A stretch of 34,250 nucleotides of DNA from Lachnospiraceae bacterium (lineage in GTDB: Bacteria; Bacillota; Clostridia; Lachnospirales; Lachnospiraceae). Below are positions 1 through 7,886 of this stretch, piece after piece; position 1 is the stretch's first letter, and the number at the start of each line of letters is the position of its first letter. Where the stretch lies: the NCBI GenBank assembly GCA_017440045.1, contig JAFSIA010000055.1:1-34250 (forward strand). The letters run 5' to 3'. The notes beneath the pieces are model-generated. The model was not told the DNA's origin, made no database searches, and saw only the letters and a program-made list of their open reading frames with translations. The position numbers were made by a program, and so were the translations under genes.

Positions 1-1
1 C

Positions 2-583
<582 letters not shown>

Positions 584-593
584 GTGAGAGCGT

Positions 594-1001
594 ATGGCAG
601 ATGAAAAATTTTTCGACCTTGAAATCATCTCGCCTGAGAGAACCTTTTATAAAGGTCAGGCAAGTTTCTTGGAGCTTACAACAAGTGAGGGAGAGGTAGG
701 TATTTACAAAAACCACGTTCCTATGACTAATGTAGTAGTTCCGGGGATTGTTACCATCCACGAGGCAGATGGTGTAAAGGAAGCAGCAGTTCATTCTGGA
801 TTTATGGTAATCTTACAGGATTCTATTAAGATTATGGCAGAGGTGGCTGAGTGGCCTGAGGAAATTGATGAAAACAGAGCTAATGAGGCAAGAATACGTG
901 CTGAAAGACGTCTTAAGGAAGGCGGAAGCGGAATAGATACAGTACGAGCTGAGGCTGCACTAAAACGTTCACTTACAAGATTAAATCTTGTTGGAAAATA
1001 A
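594..1001 (+). CDS. atpC: F1Fo ATP synthase subunit epsilon
   Basis: The 135-residue protein has the usual epsilon length. The N-terminal beta-sandwich contains FDLEIISPERTFYKG, a GEVGIYKNHVPM stretch and VHSGFMVI. A charged C-terminal helical hairpin follows, with EIDENRANEARIRAERRL. In the complex epsilon sits in the central stalk and couples rotation to, or inhibits, F1 catalysis. The ATG is preceded by GGTGAGAG and follows the beta stop by 10 bases. A strong hairpin starts four bases after its stop, so this is the last gene of the atp operon. Confidence 0.97.
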   Translation: MADEKFFDLEIISPERTFYKGQASFLELTTSEGEVGIYKNHVPMTNVVVPGIVTIHEADGVKEAAVHSGFMVILQDSIKIMAEVAEWPEEIDENRANEARIRAERRLKEGGSGIDTVRAEAALKRSLTRLNLVGK

Positions 1002-1004
1002 GCA

Positions 1005-1041
1005 AATGGGGCTGCATTTTATATGCAGCCCCATTCGTTTC
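1005..1041 (+). terminator. Rho-independent terminator of the atp operon
   Basis: A perfect 13-bp stem pairs AATGGGGCTGCAT (1005-1017) with its complement at 1023-1035 around a five-base loop. The following CGTTTCT is only a modest T tract. The position directly after atpC fits transcription termination of the operon. Confidence 0.85.
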
Positions 1042-1112
1042 TGAAAAATGTGTATAAAGCTCCAAAAGATGGAAATAATGAAAACATCTTTAATAAAAAG
1101 GAGTGTTTATAG

Positions 1113-1889
1113 TTGAAAGATAAAAGATTTAAGGCAATAGGTCTTTTGGTTGCAGTATGGCTGGTGGCCTTCATAGGTCTTATAAGTTCATGGAAAGATG
1201 ATAATGTGGAAAAGGATATAGTAACAGCCTTTGCACCGGGAAATTATATAAAGACTAATGGAACAGTATCTGTATATGTCAATTATGGTAATAGATATCT
1301 GTCTTATGATGCTAAAAAGGAGCTCATAATAAATATAGCAAAGTCTCTTGGTATCAAAGGAGAACTAAATATAGAAACAAGTCGACAATACGAGGAAGGT
1401 GATACATCAGCAATTGAAATCGCATCCTATGTAACAACGACTGATACATCTGTGACAGATATAAGAATAGTTACTATAGAAAATATATCACAGGATAATA
1501 TGGTATCCTTAGAGCAGTACATTACGGTGGATGTATCCATAGAAAATTCTATAGAAAGTGCTGTATATTACGAGCAGAAATTAAGAGATGCTTTTAATGA
1601 TTTGGGAATGTCAGCAGATGTAACCTTAAGTCTTGAAGGAAGCATAAAAGGTGCGATAAGTAATGCAAAGAAAAACCAGATATGTGAAGAAATCATAGAA
1701 GGCATGGATGGAGAACTTGTCATAGGAGGAAGTAGTGATGACATATATACAGTATATGCATACACAGAAAAAATAGAGGATTATGTTGTAAATGGAACAA
1801 CAAAATCCAACATCAACATTGTAATATCCTACGACGAAATAAACGACGAAACATGGATATACGTAGCTACACCAATATATAACCAGTAA
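1113..1889 (+). CDS. ywmB: YwmB family protein (TATA-box-binding-like fold family)
   Basis: A 258-residue protein starting at TTG 1113, with AAGGAG nine bases upstream; no ATG gives a better fit. Residues 9-27 form a hydrophobic N-terminal signal or anchor segment, so the rest is probably extracytoplasmic. The C-terminal part (VYAYTEKIEDYV, then NINIVISYDEINDETWIYVATPI) matches my memory of the YwmB family, whose function is unknown. Position supports the call: in Bacillus, ywmB lies between the atp operon and murA, and here it follows atpC, although murA is 30 kb away. The stop codon lies inside a large inverted repeat. Confidence is good for the family and nil for biochemical function. Confidence 0.75.
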   Translation: MKDKRFKAIGLLVAVWLVAFIGLISSWKDDNVEKDIVTAFAPGNYIKTNGTVSVYVNYGNRYLSYDAKKELIINIAKSLGIKGELNIETSRQYEEGDTSAIEIASYVTTTDTSVTDIRIVTIENISQDNMVSLEQYITVDVSIENSIESAVYYEQKLRDAFNDLGMSADVTLSLEGSIKGAISNAKKNQICEEIIEGMDGELVIGGSSDDIYTVYAYTEKIEDYVVNGTTKSNINIVISYDEINDETWIYVATPIYNQ

Positions 1890-1974
1890 CTTCAATTCAC
1901 AAAGTGCATATCTCCATTCCATAATTCGCATTATAGGAAGAAAAATATAAAGTGCCTTGTGAATCGAAGTTACT
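1885..1974. repeat. Large imperfect inverted repeat (90 bp)
   Basis: The left arm 1885-1902 (AGTAACTTCAATTCACAA) pairs with 1957-1974 at 17 of 18 positions. The heptamer AAAGTGC occurs as a direct repeat just inside both arms (1901-1907 and 1950-1956). A second, inner hairpin (TTCCATAAT with ATTATAGGAA) occupies the centre. The left arm overlaps the ywmB stop codon. There is no open reading frame and no obvious target-site duplication. It could be an extended terminator, an mRNA-stabilising structure or a miniature mobile-element relic. The structure is seen directly; the role is unknown. Confidence 0.7.
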
Positions 1975-2043
1975 TAAAAAAATAGTAGATTTTTTGGTTG
2001 CAGTGGAATATACTATCAGTGAGGTAAAAATGTAGAGGATTTT

Positions 2044-2577
2044 ATGTCAATTCTATTGTATCTTTCTGATATGATTATTCCGCTGCTGATTTTTTGCATT
2101 GTCGGAACAGGTATTCTTAAGAAGAAAAATGTTTATGATGACTTTGTGAAAGGTGCCAAAGACGGTATGAGGACAGTTGCTGGCATTTTGCCTACACTAA
2201 TAGGATTGATGGTAGGTGTAGGCGTTTTAAGAAGTTCTGGATTCTTTGATTTTTTATCCCAAAAATTGAGCTATATTACAAATTTAATAGATTTCCCTGC
2301 ATCATTAGTCCCTTTGACTATAGTAAAAATGTTTTCCTCATCTGCAGCAACAGGCTTGCTTCTGGATGTATTTAAGGAGTATGGGACTGATTCGTACATA
2401 GGTCTTATTGCATCTATTATGTTAAGCTGCACAGAGACTATTTTTTATACAATGTCAGTTTATTTTCTTGCTGCAAAAGTTACAAAAACAAGATGGACAC
2501 TAAAAGGTGCATTGATTAGCACATTTGCCAGTATCGTAGCCAGTGTTGTGCTGGCTAGCTTTATGAGCAGGGCATAG
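2044..2577 (+). CDS. spmB: Spore maturation protein B (SpmB-like, nucleoside-recognition/Gate domain membrane protein)
   Basis: A 177-residue integral membrane protein of normal SpmB length. It has an N-terminal hydrophobic segment, then the family-typical NVYDDFVKGAKDGMRT stretch, several membrane segments (for example LPTLIGLMVGVGVL) and the conserved SSSAATGLLLDVF and SCTETIFYTMSVYF regions. In Bacillus, SpmA and SpmB act together in spore core dehydration. No spmA lies next to it here: only ywmB and the inverted repeat are upstream. The start at ATG 2044 follows GTAGAGGA and agrees with the family N terminus. A presumed ATPase gene begins eight bases downstream, so the two are probably co-transcribed. 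Confidence 0.88.
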   Translation: MSILLYLSDMIIPLLIFCIVGTGILKKKNVYDDFVKGAKDGMRTVAGILPTLIGLMVGVGVLRSSGFFDFLSQKLSYITNLIDFPASLVPLTIVKMFSSSAATGLLLDVFKEYGTDSYIGLIASIMLSCTETIFYTMSVYFLAAKVTKTRWTLKGALISTFASIVASVVLASFMSRA

Positions 2578-2585
2578 GAGGAAAT

Positions 2586-3716
2586 ATGCAACGAAAGATA
2601 ATGGAAGATTTGTATCAGTGGTATAAGTGCGAAGATAAGAAAATATTGATTTTGAAGGGTACATTTGGTTGTGGAAAAACATGGGCAGTAAATGAGCTTG
2701 TAAAAAATATAGATATGAAAATCCCAATATATGATGATGTAAATAGTGAAAATGATATTGAGGAAACGTTGAGAAAAGCTTATGAAAATTGTGACACAAA
2801 AAGCATTATAATAACGAGCATTGTTGTGTCTGATTTATACGAGAAAATCCCAATATATTATGAATGGGTTTCTATTTTGGAAATGTATCCTTTAAGCTTT
2901 GCAGAATTTTGTGATGCATTAACGGACATTGATGTAGAACATAATATTGGTAGCTTTAATCTGTATATGATGATAGGTGGGATGCCGGAAATGGTAAGCT
3001 ACCTTGCATCTGCGGGAAATAAGGCTTTGATATATGAGCGTCATATAGATATGCTCAAAAGGATTTTGAGAAAAATTGCCGGAGAGGATAAGACATTTTA
3101 TTCAAAGCTATGGGATATATGTCTGTGGGCGGCTAAATATGAGCCGGAAGATACCTCGGGATTTTGTCTAACCGCCATAAATAGACATGCAAGAGGCAGA
3201 GATTATGGAACTGCTATGGATACTCTTATAAAATATGGAATACTTTTAAAAATTGGACGATTTGACCATATTACGGACAGAATAAATAAAAATTACAGGT
3301 TGGTATTTGGAAATACGGGATTCGCTATAGCTATGAAGATAAATCGTGAAAACGAGCTTTATTTGTGGGAGAATCACTTATCTGAAATGGTTATAACTTC
3401 CTATATCATTGTGGATATATATAGAAAATTTGGAAGAGATAAGTGGATAGTTGAATATTGGATAAGAGAGAGAGGAAAGGCCAGAGTGCCGATTGTTTTA
3501 TCAAAAGATGTGGATGGACCATATAGGACAGTGATGGCCCTTGTATATGCTTTTCATCAATGTAAAAAAAATATAAGACTTGATAGTTTTCTTAAGTTGT
3601 ATAAAGATGCACGTGGAATAAAGGTATTACTTCCGATTATGCCAAAAACGTCTATATTAAGCAATGATTGCATATATCCTGAAGAAGTCAGTCATCTTTT
3701 ATTAAAATATATTTAA
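2586..3716 (+). CDS. Degenerate AAA_14/DUF4143-type ATP-binding protein
   Basis: A 376-residue protein whose ATG follows GGAGGAAAT and lies eight bases after spmB, suggesting co-expression. A Walker A motif (GTFGCGKT) is at residues 25-32. EMYPLSFAEF at about 99-108 and IGGMPEMV at about 130-137 are landmarks I associate with the AAA_14/DUF4143 family. The ENHLSEMV segment and the KWIVEYWIRERGKARVPIVL stretch near residue 295 match the DUF4143 C-terminal domain. Two oddities are visible. The ATPase core between Walker A and PLSF is very short (about 70 residues) with no clear Walker B acidic pair. The acidic residue usual in the EVDFV-like C-terminal motif is also missing. It may bind but not hydrolyse ATP. 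The cellular role of the family is unknown. Confidence 0.65.
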   Translation: MQRKIMEDLYQWYKCEDKKILILKGTFGCGKTWAVNELVKNIDMKIPIYDDVNSENDIEETLRKAYENCDTKSIIITSIVVSDLYEKIPIYYEWVSILEMYPLSFAEFCDALTDIDVEHNIGSFNLYMMIGGMPEMVSYLASAGNKALIYERHIDMLKRILRKIAGEDKTFYSKLWDICLWAAKYEPEDTSGFCLTAINRHARGRDYGTAMDTLIKYGILLKIGRFDHITDRINKNYRLVFGNTGFAIAMKINRENELYLWENHLSEMVITSYIIVDIYRKFGRDKWIVEYWIRERGKARVPIVLSKDVDGPYRTVMALVYAFHQCKKNIRLDSFLKLYKDARGIKVLLPIMPKTSILSNDCIYPEEVSHLLLKYI

Positions 3717-3780
3717 TTTTATATCATATTGTTTAGTGATATAGCATACATTCTATTAATATAATATATTGGAGCGAAGT

Positions 3781-4113
3781 ATGTCAGAGATGTTTGAAAG
3801 TGATACTTCTATGTACAGGAGGTTTAGTCCGTATGATGAGGATAGAGAGGATGCGGATTTTTTAAAATCATTATATCCGGTTGAACTAATGGAAATACAG
3901 CTAGTGGTGGAAGATAAATGTGATGAGCTTGAATATGATGGAAGTATTATGTTTGATGCATATCCGGATAAAGTGAGAGTATTAAATGTGGCTAAGGGTA
4001 TATGTGATAAGAAAAAGGAATATGATAAAAATTTAGTTGAGGTATTAGTTGTCAACGAGATGCTTCGAAGAAGAATACGCAGAAGAAATTGCAGAATAGG
4101 AGGCTTTTGTTGA
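3781..4113 (+). CDS. Small acidic/basic-tailed hypothetical protein
   Basis: I prefer ATG 3781 (110 residues) because GGAG sits six bases upstream. An in-frame TTG at 3769 would overlap that ribosome binding site. The protein is strongly acidic for its first 60 residues (PYDEDREDADFLKSLYPVEL, then DKCDELEYDGSIMFDAYPDK). It ends in an arginine-rich tail (RRRIRRRNC). I recognise the general pattern from small uncharacterised Clostridia proteins but cannot name a family. There is no signal peptide or membrane segment. A TATAAT hexamer at 3760-3765 could be its own -10 box, but no convincing -35 accompanies it. Confidence 0.6.
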   Translation: MSEMFESDTSMYRRFSPYDEDREDADFLKSLYPVELMEIQLVVEDKCDELEYDGSIMFDAYPDKVRVLNVAKGICDKKKEYDKNLVEVLVVNEMLRRRIRRRNCRIGGFC

Positions 4114-4184
4114 TATATTTTGAAATATAGGGTAAAATGTACCTGTTAGAAAAAGTTTGATGCTTCTTAGCAGAGGATACAAAA

Positions 4185-6641
4185 ATGAAAAAATTACTTT
4201 TAAAAATAGGAACGTCAGTTATTGCATTTATAGGCGTTTTAATAGTATATTTCGTGTCTATTTATGAGACTAATGAAGACAGCGAACAGGTTATGCAGTC
4301 TGCGACACTGCCAATTGTAAATATGGTATATCAGGATGCTAATATAAATATGCTTCAAGGTTATACCACATATATGGATGGAAAGTATATGCGAGATTGT
4401 ATAACACCGTTGGATGAGCAGAGAACATTAGGCGTAAATATACGAAGATATGGCAATGTTATTGCCACTATGTCATATGAGATTAGAAGCTTGGATACCG
4501 AGAGACTTATCGACAAGCAGAATATCGAAAAGTTTGTTACATCGGGTGATAATATATATGCGACAATAGATGTCAGCAATATTGTAGAAAAGGATACAGA
4601 GTATCTTTTGATTATTGAACTGGTATCAGAAAAGCATGGAAATATATATTATTATACTAGAATTGAGGAACAAACTCAGTCGGATATAAAGGAGCATATT
4701 GATTTCGTCAGTGCCATGAGCATAAGCTCTCTTGATGATAATGCGGCGATGGATTTTCTTCCTTATCTTGAACCTAGCAGCTTATCAGATAGTACTAATC
4801 TTGGATATGTAAATATAAAGTCAAGTTTTTCAAGCTTTACCTGGGGTGATTTGAAAGTATCCAGGGTAACAGAGCCGATGGTAACAATTAAGGAAATTCT
4901 TGATGATTTTGGAAGCTACGAGCTTCAGTATAAGGTAATGGCCAGCAATGAATATGGCATTGCCCAATATTACAACGTTACTGAATACTACCGAATAAAA
5001 AAGAACGGGGATGTTATGTATCTTTACGTTTATGAGCGAAAGATGGAGCAGATTTTAGACGGAAGAAATCATAACGTATCGACAACCCGTATAAATCTGG
5101 GTATTGATAGTGATTTGACTGTAGATTATTCGTATAGTCCTAGAGGGAATTATGTAAGCCTGGTCAAGGAGAGAAATCTCTGGCTTATGGATATGTCAAA
5201 AAATCAGATAATAAATGTGTTCTCATTTGAGAGTGGTAGTGACAATGATGTGCGAGATGTCTTTGATGAAAATGACATAGAGATAATATCTACGGATGGA
5301 GATGGAAACGTTTTATTCATAGTATATGGTTATATGAATAAAGGTGGACATGAGGGAAAAGTAGGAACAGCTCTTTACAGGTACGAGAGAGAGTCTAACA
5401 AGGTAACTGAGCTGGCATTTGTGCCATCTACGAAACCATTTTATATTTTAAATGAATCCATGGGCAAATTTGCTTATATAAAAGATGATAACCTTTTATA
5501 TCTGATGATAGATGATGCTATTTACACAGTTACCTTCGATAGTAACGAGTATGTTCAGCTGGTATCAGGCCTTAAAAAAGGAAATTATATTATAAGCGAC
5601 GATAAGAACATTATTGCATGGCATGAAAACACAACAATTGATAATGCTGATTCCATTCGAGTTATCAATATTAAAACAGGCGATGACTATATAATAGAAG
5701 CAGCAGAAGGCGAGTATATAAAGGCAATAGGATTTATTGAACATGACCTTATATATGGAGCTGCAAAGCAGTCGGATGTATATGTTGACCAGATTGGTGA
5801 TACAATTTTTCCAATGTATAAGCTAAGTGTTATGTTAGAGTCTAAAGAAAATGTGGAAAGCTATCAAAAGGAAAATATCTATGTATCAGATGTGTCCATA
5901 GAAGGAAATATGTTGAAGCTTAAGAGAATGTCCAAGGATGAAAATGGCAGCTTCGTAAATATTGAAGATGACCAGTATATTAACAAGAACGTATCTGCCA
6001 ATTCAATAGTTGAGCTAAGTATTATTGCAACAGACTTAAAAAAGAAGGAGCTAATACTAGAGTTTGCATATACCATTACGTCTGAGAATGAGCTGGAGAA
6101 GCTGGTGCCGGATGAGATAGCATTTATTCAGGGAAATTCCTTTGAACCAATAAAGGATGAAAATCCGGATATGAATCTGTATGTATATGCAGATGGTGAG
6201 CTGGAGCTAGTAACAGAAAAGCTATATGAAGCCATAAATACTGCATACGAAAATTACGGAGTAGTCATTGATGGTAATGGTAATTATGTGTGGGCTAGAG
6301 CTGGTAAGGTTAATAGTGTAGGAATTGATATGAAGTATATGGTGGGTCAGGGTTACGACTCATTTGATTTGGCAGCTGACATATGGGATGGCTCAGTTCT
6401 TGATGTGTCAAAAGCACACTACGATACAATGTTTTACTATGTTACAAACAGAATGCCGGTACTCATTATGGTTGATGATTATGGACTTGTATGTGTGGAT
6501 GGCTATAATGGATATCAAGGTGCTGTCGGTACAGTATATATGACTGATTTGGATACAGGAATAGAATTTGATATGGGATACTATGAGTTAGAAAATATAT
6601 ATAACGATAGTGGTATGAGATATATGGTTCTTGGAGAGTGA
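4185..6641 (+). CDS. Large membrane-anchored extracytoplasmic protein of unknown function
   Basis: An 818-residue protein starting at ATG 4185 behind AGAGGA. Residues 1-8 are basic and 9-27 form one hydrophobic segment without a lipobox cysteine. The rest is therefore predicted to sit outside the membrane, held by an uncleaved N-terminal anchor. The exterior part is acidic and tyrosine-rich. It contains repeated beta-strand-turn motifs such as YSPRGNYVSLVKERNLWLMD and STDGDGNVLFIVYG, which suggest a beta-propeller of the WD40/TolB sort from about residue 300. That fold is inference. No catalytic motif was recognised. It stands in its own interval ahead of a bidirectional terminator. Codon use is relaxed and AT-rich, like the neighbouring unknown genes. 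Confidence 0.7.
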   Translation: MKKLLLKIGTSVIAFIGVLIVYFVSIYETNEDSEQVMQSATLPIVNMVYQDANINMLQGYTTYMDGKYMRDCITPLDEQRTLGVNIRRYGNVIATMSYEIRSLDTERLIDKQNIEKFVTSGDNIYATIDVSNIVEKDTEYLLIIELVSEKHGNIYYYTRIEEQTQSDIKEHIDFVSAMSISSLDDNAAMDFLPYLEPSSLSDSTNLGYVNIKSSFSSFTWGDLKVSRVTEPMVTIKEILDDFGSYELQYKVMASNEYGIAQYYNVTEYYRIKKNGDVMYLYVYERKMEQILDGRNHNVSTTRINLGIDSDLTVDYSYSPRGNYVSLVKERNLWLMDMSKNQIINVFSFESGSDNDVRDVFDENDIEIISTDGDGNVLFIVYGYMNKGGHEGKVGTALYRYERESNKVTELAFVPSTKPFYILNESMGKFAYIKDDNLLYLMIDDAIYTVTFDSNEYVQLVSGLKKGNYIISDDKNIIAWHENTTIDNADSIRVINIKTGDDYIIEAAEGEYIKAIGFIEHDLIYGAAKQSDVYVDQIGDTIFPMYKLSVMLESKENVESYQKENIYVSDVSIEGNMLKLKRMSKDENGSFVNIEDDQYINKNVSANSIVELSIIATDLKKKELILEFAYTITSENELEKLVPDEIAFIQGNSFEPIKDENPDMNLYVYADGELELVTEKLYEAINTAYENYGVVIDGNGNYVWARAGKVNSVGIDMKYMVGQGYDSFDLAADIWDGSVLDVSKAHYDTMFYYVTNRMPVLIMVDDYGLVCVDGYNGYQGAVGTVYMTDLDTGIEFDMGYYELENIYNDSGMRYMVLGE

Positions 6642-6648
6642 TATAAAG

Positions 6649-6679
6649 AAAAGACGCTGATTAAAACCAGCGTCTTTTT
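6649..6679. terminator. Bidirectional Rho-independent terminator
   Basis: An 11-bp stem pairs AAAAGACGCTG (6649-6659) with CAGCGTCTTTT (6668-6678) and is followed by TTTTTG on the plus strand. The A run on the left gives a T run on the minus strand. It lies between two convergent genes: the 818-residue protein and the DUF1858 protein. Confidence 0.88.
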
Positions 6680-6694
6680 GTTTGTTTAATTGAA

Positions 6695-6889
6695 TTAAGC
6701 TAATGCAGCGTTAAGCTGTGCAACGAGCTCGTCAGCATCAATTCCGTGAACCATACAAGCTTCCTCTAATGACTCACCCTGTGCTGAGGGGCATCCAAGA
6801 CAATGCATACCTGCATTTAATAATACAGGAATTGTTCTCTCGTCTCCATTAACAATCTGTCCAATGAGCATATCCTTAGTGATCTGCAT
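6695..6889 (-). CDS. DUF1858 domain-containing protein
   Basis: A 64-residue protein. I take ATG 6889, with AAGGAG nine bases upstream; longer readings into mecA have no ribosome binding site. The sequence covers the whole DUF1858 domain: an [11 protein letters not shown] start, the [19 protein letters not shown] centre with the conserved CxGC pair, and a [12 protein letters not shown] end. The two cysteines suggest metal or redox chemistry, but function is unknown. It follows mecA by 16 bases on the same strand, so the two are probably one transcript. Confidence 0.88.
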   Translation of the reverse strand: MQITKDMLIGQIVNGDERTIPVLLNAGMHCLGCPSAQGESLEEACMVHGIDADELVAQLNAALA

Positions 6890-6905
6890 AAATATAATCT
6901 CCTTC

Positions 6906-7736
6906 CTATTTTTCAACCAGTGAAAGCTTTTGTAAAGCTCTCTTGGCAATAATCTTTTTAAAGTGTTCTTTGAAATAAACTTCACCTGCCGCAGTAAATT
7001 TGGCAGCAGTACCGTACTCTGAAAGTATGTTGCATACTTTGTTAAAATCTTCAACAGATTGAGTACCTTTGTTTATACATAAGTAGTAAATGCCTTCTTG
7101 TGGTGATTTGTACAAAGAATTGGCACCATTATACATCTCTGTAAGCTTCTTAGCAACGCTGATAATGGAATCAAGCTCTTTAAAAGCATATATCTTTACG
7201 ATATTTTTAGGCGTAGTGTTCACAACCTTAGGAGCTTCTTTTTCCTTTGAGACAACTGGCGCAGAGTTAGCCTGCTTTTTGGCCAGTGCCTGAGGGAATG
7301 GAATGAAGTTGTCACCAGTACCCTCCACAGCGTTCTTAAGCTCTGTCTTAAGATGGTTAAATAAATCCAATAAGTCGCTGGCTGACTGACCTGTTGAAAG
7401 AGAGTTTCCTTCGTCATCGGCTGGTTCATCACCATCTATTTCGTCCATAGAAGGGGCAAATCTTGAGAAACGTGTGTCAAGCTCCTCAGGATCTTCAACC
7501 TTTGTAATAACAAGGACAATGCAATCCCCAGAAACAGGGATGGCTTCTATCATAAGAGGAATATCCTCGGCCTCAAATCCAAATTCGTTTGATGCCTGTT
7601 GCATCATGTCACGAAAAAGACTTTTTGCTTTCTCTGTGCCGTACGCCAGCTCGCTAAGCTTTATCTGTCTTGAAGCCAAATCCGACCTATTCAAAGTACA
7701 CTTTATTTGATTGTCATTGATTTTTTCAATTTTCAT
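6906..7736 (-). CDS. mecA: MecA-type adaptor protein for ClpC
   Basis: A 276-residue protein of two domains. The N-terminal domain begins [20 protein letters not shown] and contains the [20 protein letters not shown] and [14 protein letters not shown] signatures of MecA. It is followed by an acidic, low-complexity linker (about 105-175). The C-terminal domain ([14 protein letters not shown] to the end) in known MecA proteins binds ClpC and promotes its hexamer assembly, delivering substrates for proteolysis. In Bacillus the substrates include ComK. The target in this organism cannot be read from the window. A promoter is visible upstream on the minus strand. Confidence 0.93.
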   Translation of the reverse strand: MKIEKINDNQIKCTLNRSDLASRQIKLSELAYGTEKAKSLFRDMMQQASNEFGFEAEDIPLMIEAIPVSGDCIVLVITKVEDPEELDTRFSRFAPSMDEIDGDEPADDEGNSLSTGQSASDLLDLFNHLKTELKNAVEGTGDNFIPFPQALAKKQANSAPVVSKEKEAPKVVNTTPKNIVKIYAFKELDSIISVAKKLTEMYNGANSLYKSPQEGIYYLCINKGTQSVEDFNKVCNILSEYGTAAKFTAAGEVYFKEHFKKIIAKRALQKLSLVEK

Positions 7737-7782
7737 ATAAAGACCTCTTTGTTTTGATGTTGGATATAGTTATTGCATTATT

Positions 7783-7812
7783 AGTATACCCTAAAAACAA
7801 CCTATATGTAAA
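7783..7812 (-). promoter_or_regulatory. Putative sigma-A promoter of mecA
   Basis: Read on the minus strand, TTTACA (7807-7812) and TATACT (7783-7788) are separated by 18 bases. The -10 box lies about 47 bases upstream of the mecA start. Confidence 0.55.
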
Positions 7813-7833
7813 GTATTATTATGCAAAAAAATC

Positions 7834-7862
7834 TTGAAAAATATACCAGATGTGTTTATAAT
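7834..7862 (+). promoter_or_regulatory. Putative sigma-A promoter of the kinase operon
   Basis: TTGAAA (7834-7839) and a perfect TATAAT (7857-7862) are separated by 17 bases. The predicted start near 7869 gives a leader of under 20 bases if ATG 7887 is used. It is divergent from the mecA promoter. Confidence 0.65.
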
Positions 7863-7886
7863 TACTAAAGAGGTTTTTCAAGCTGT

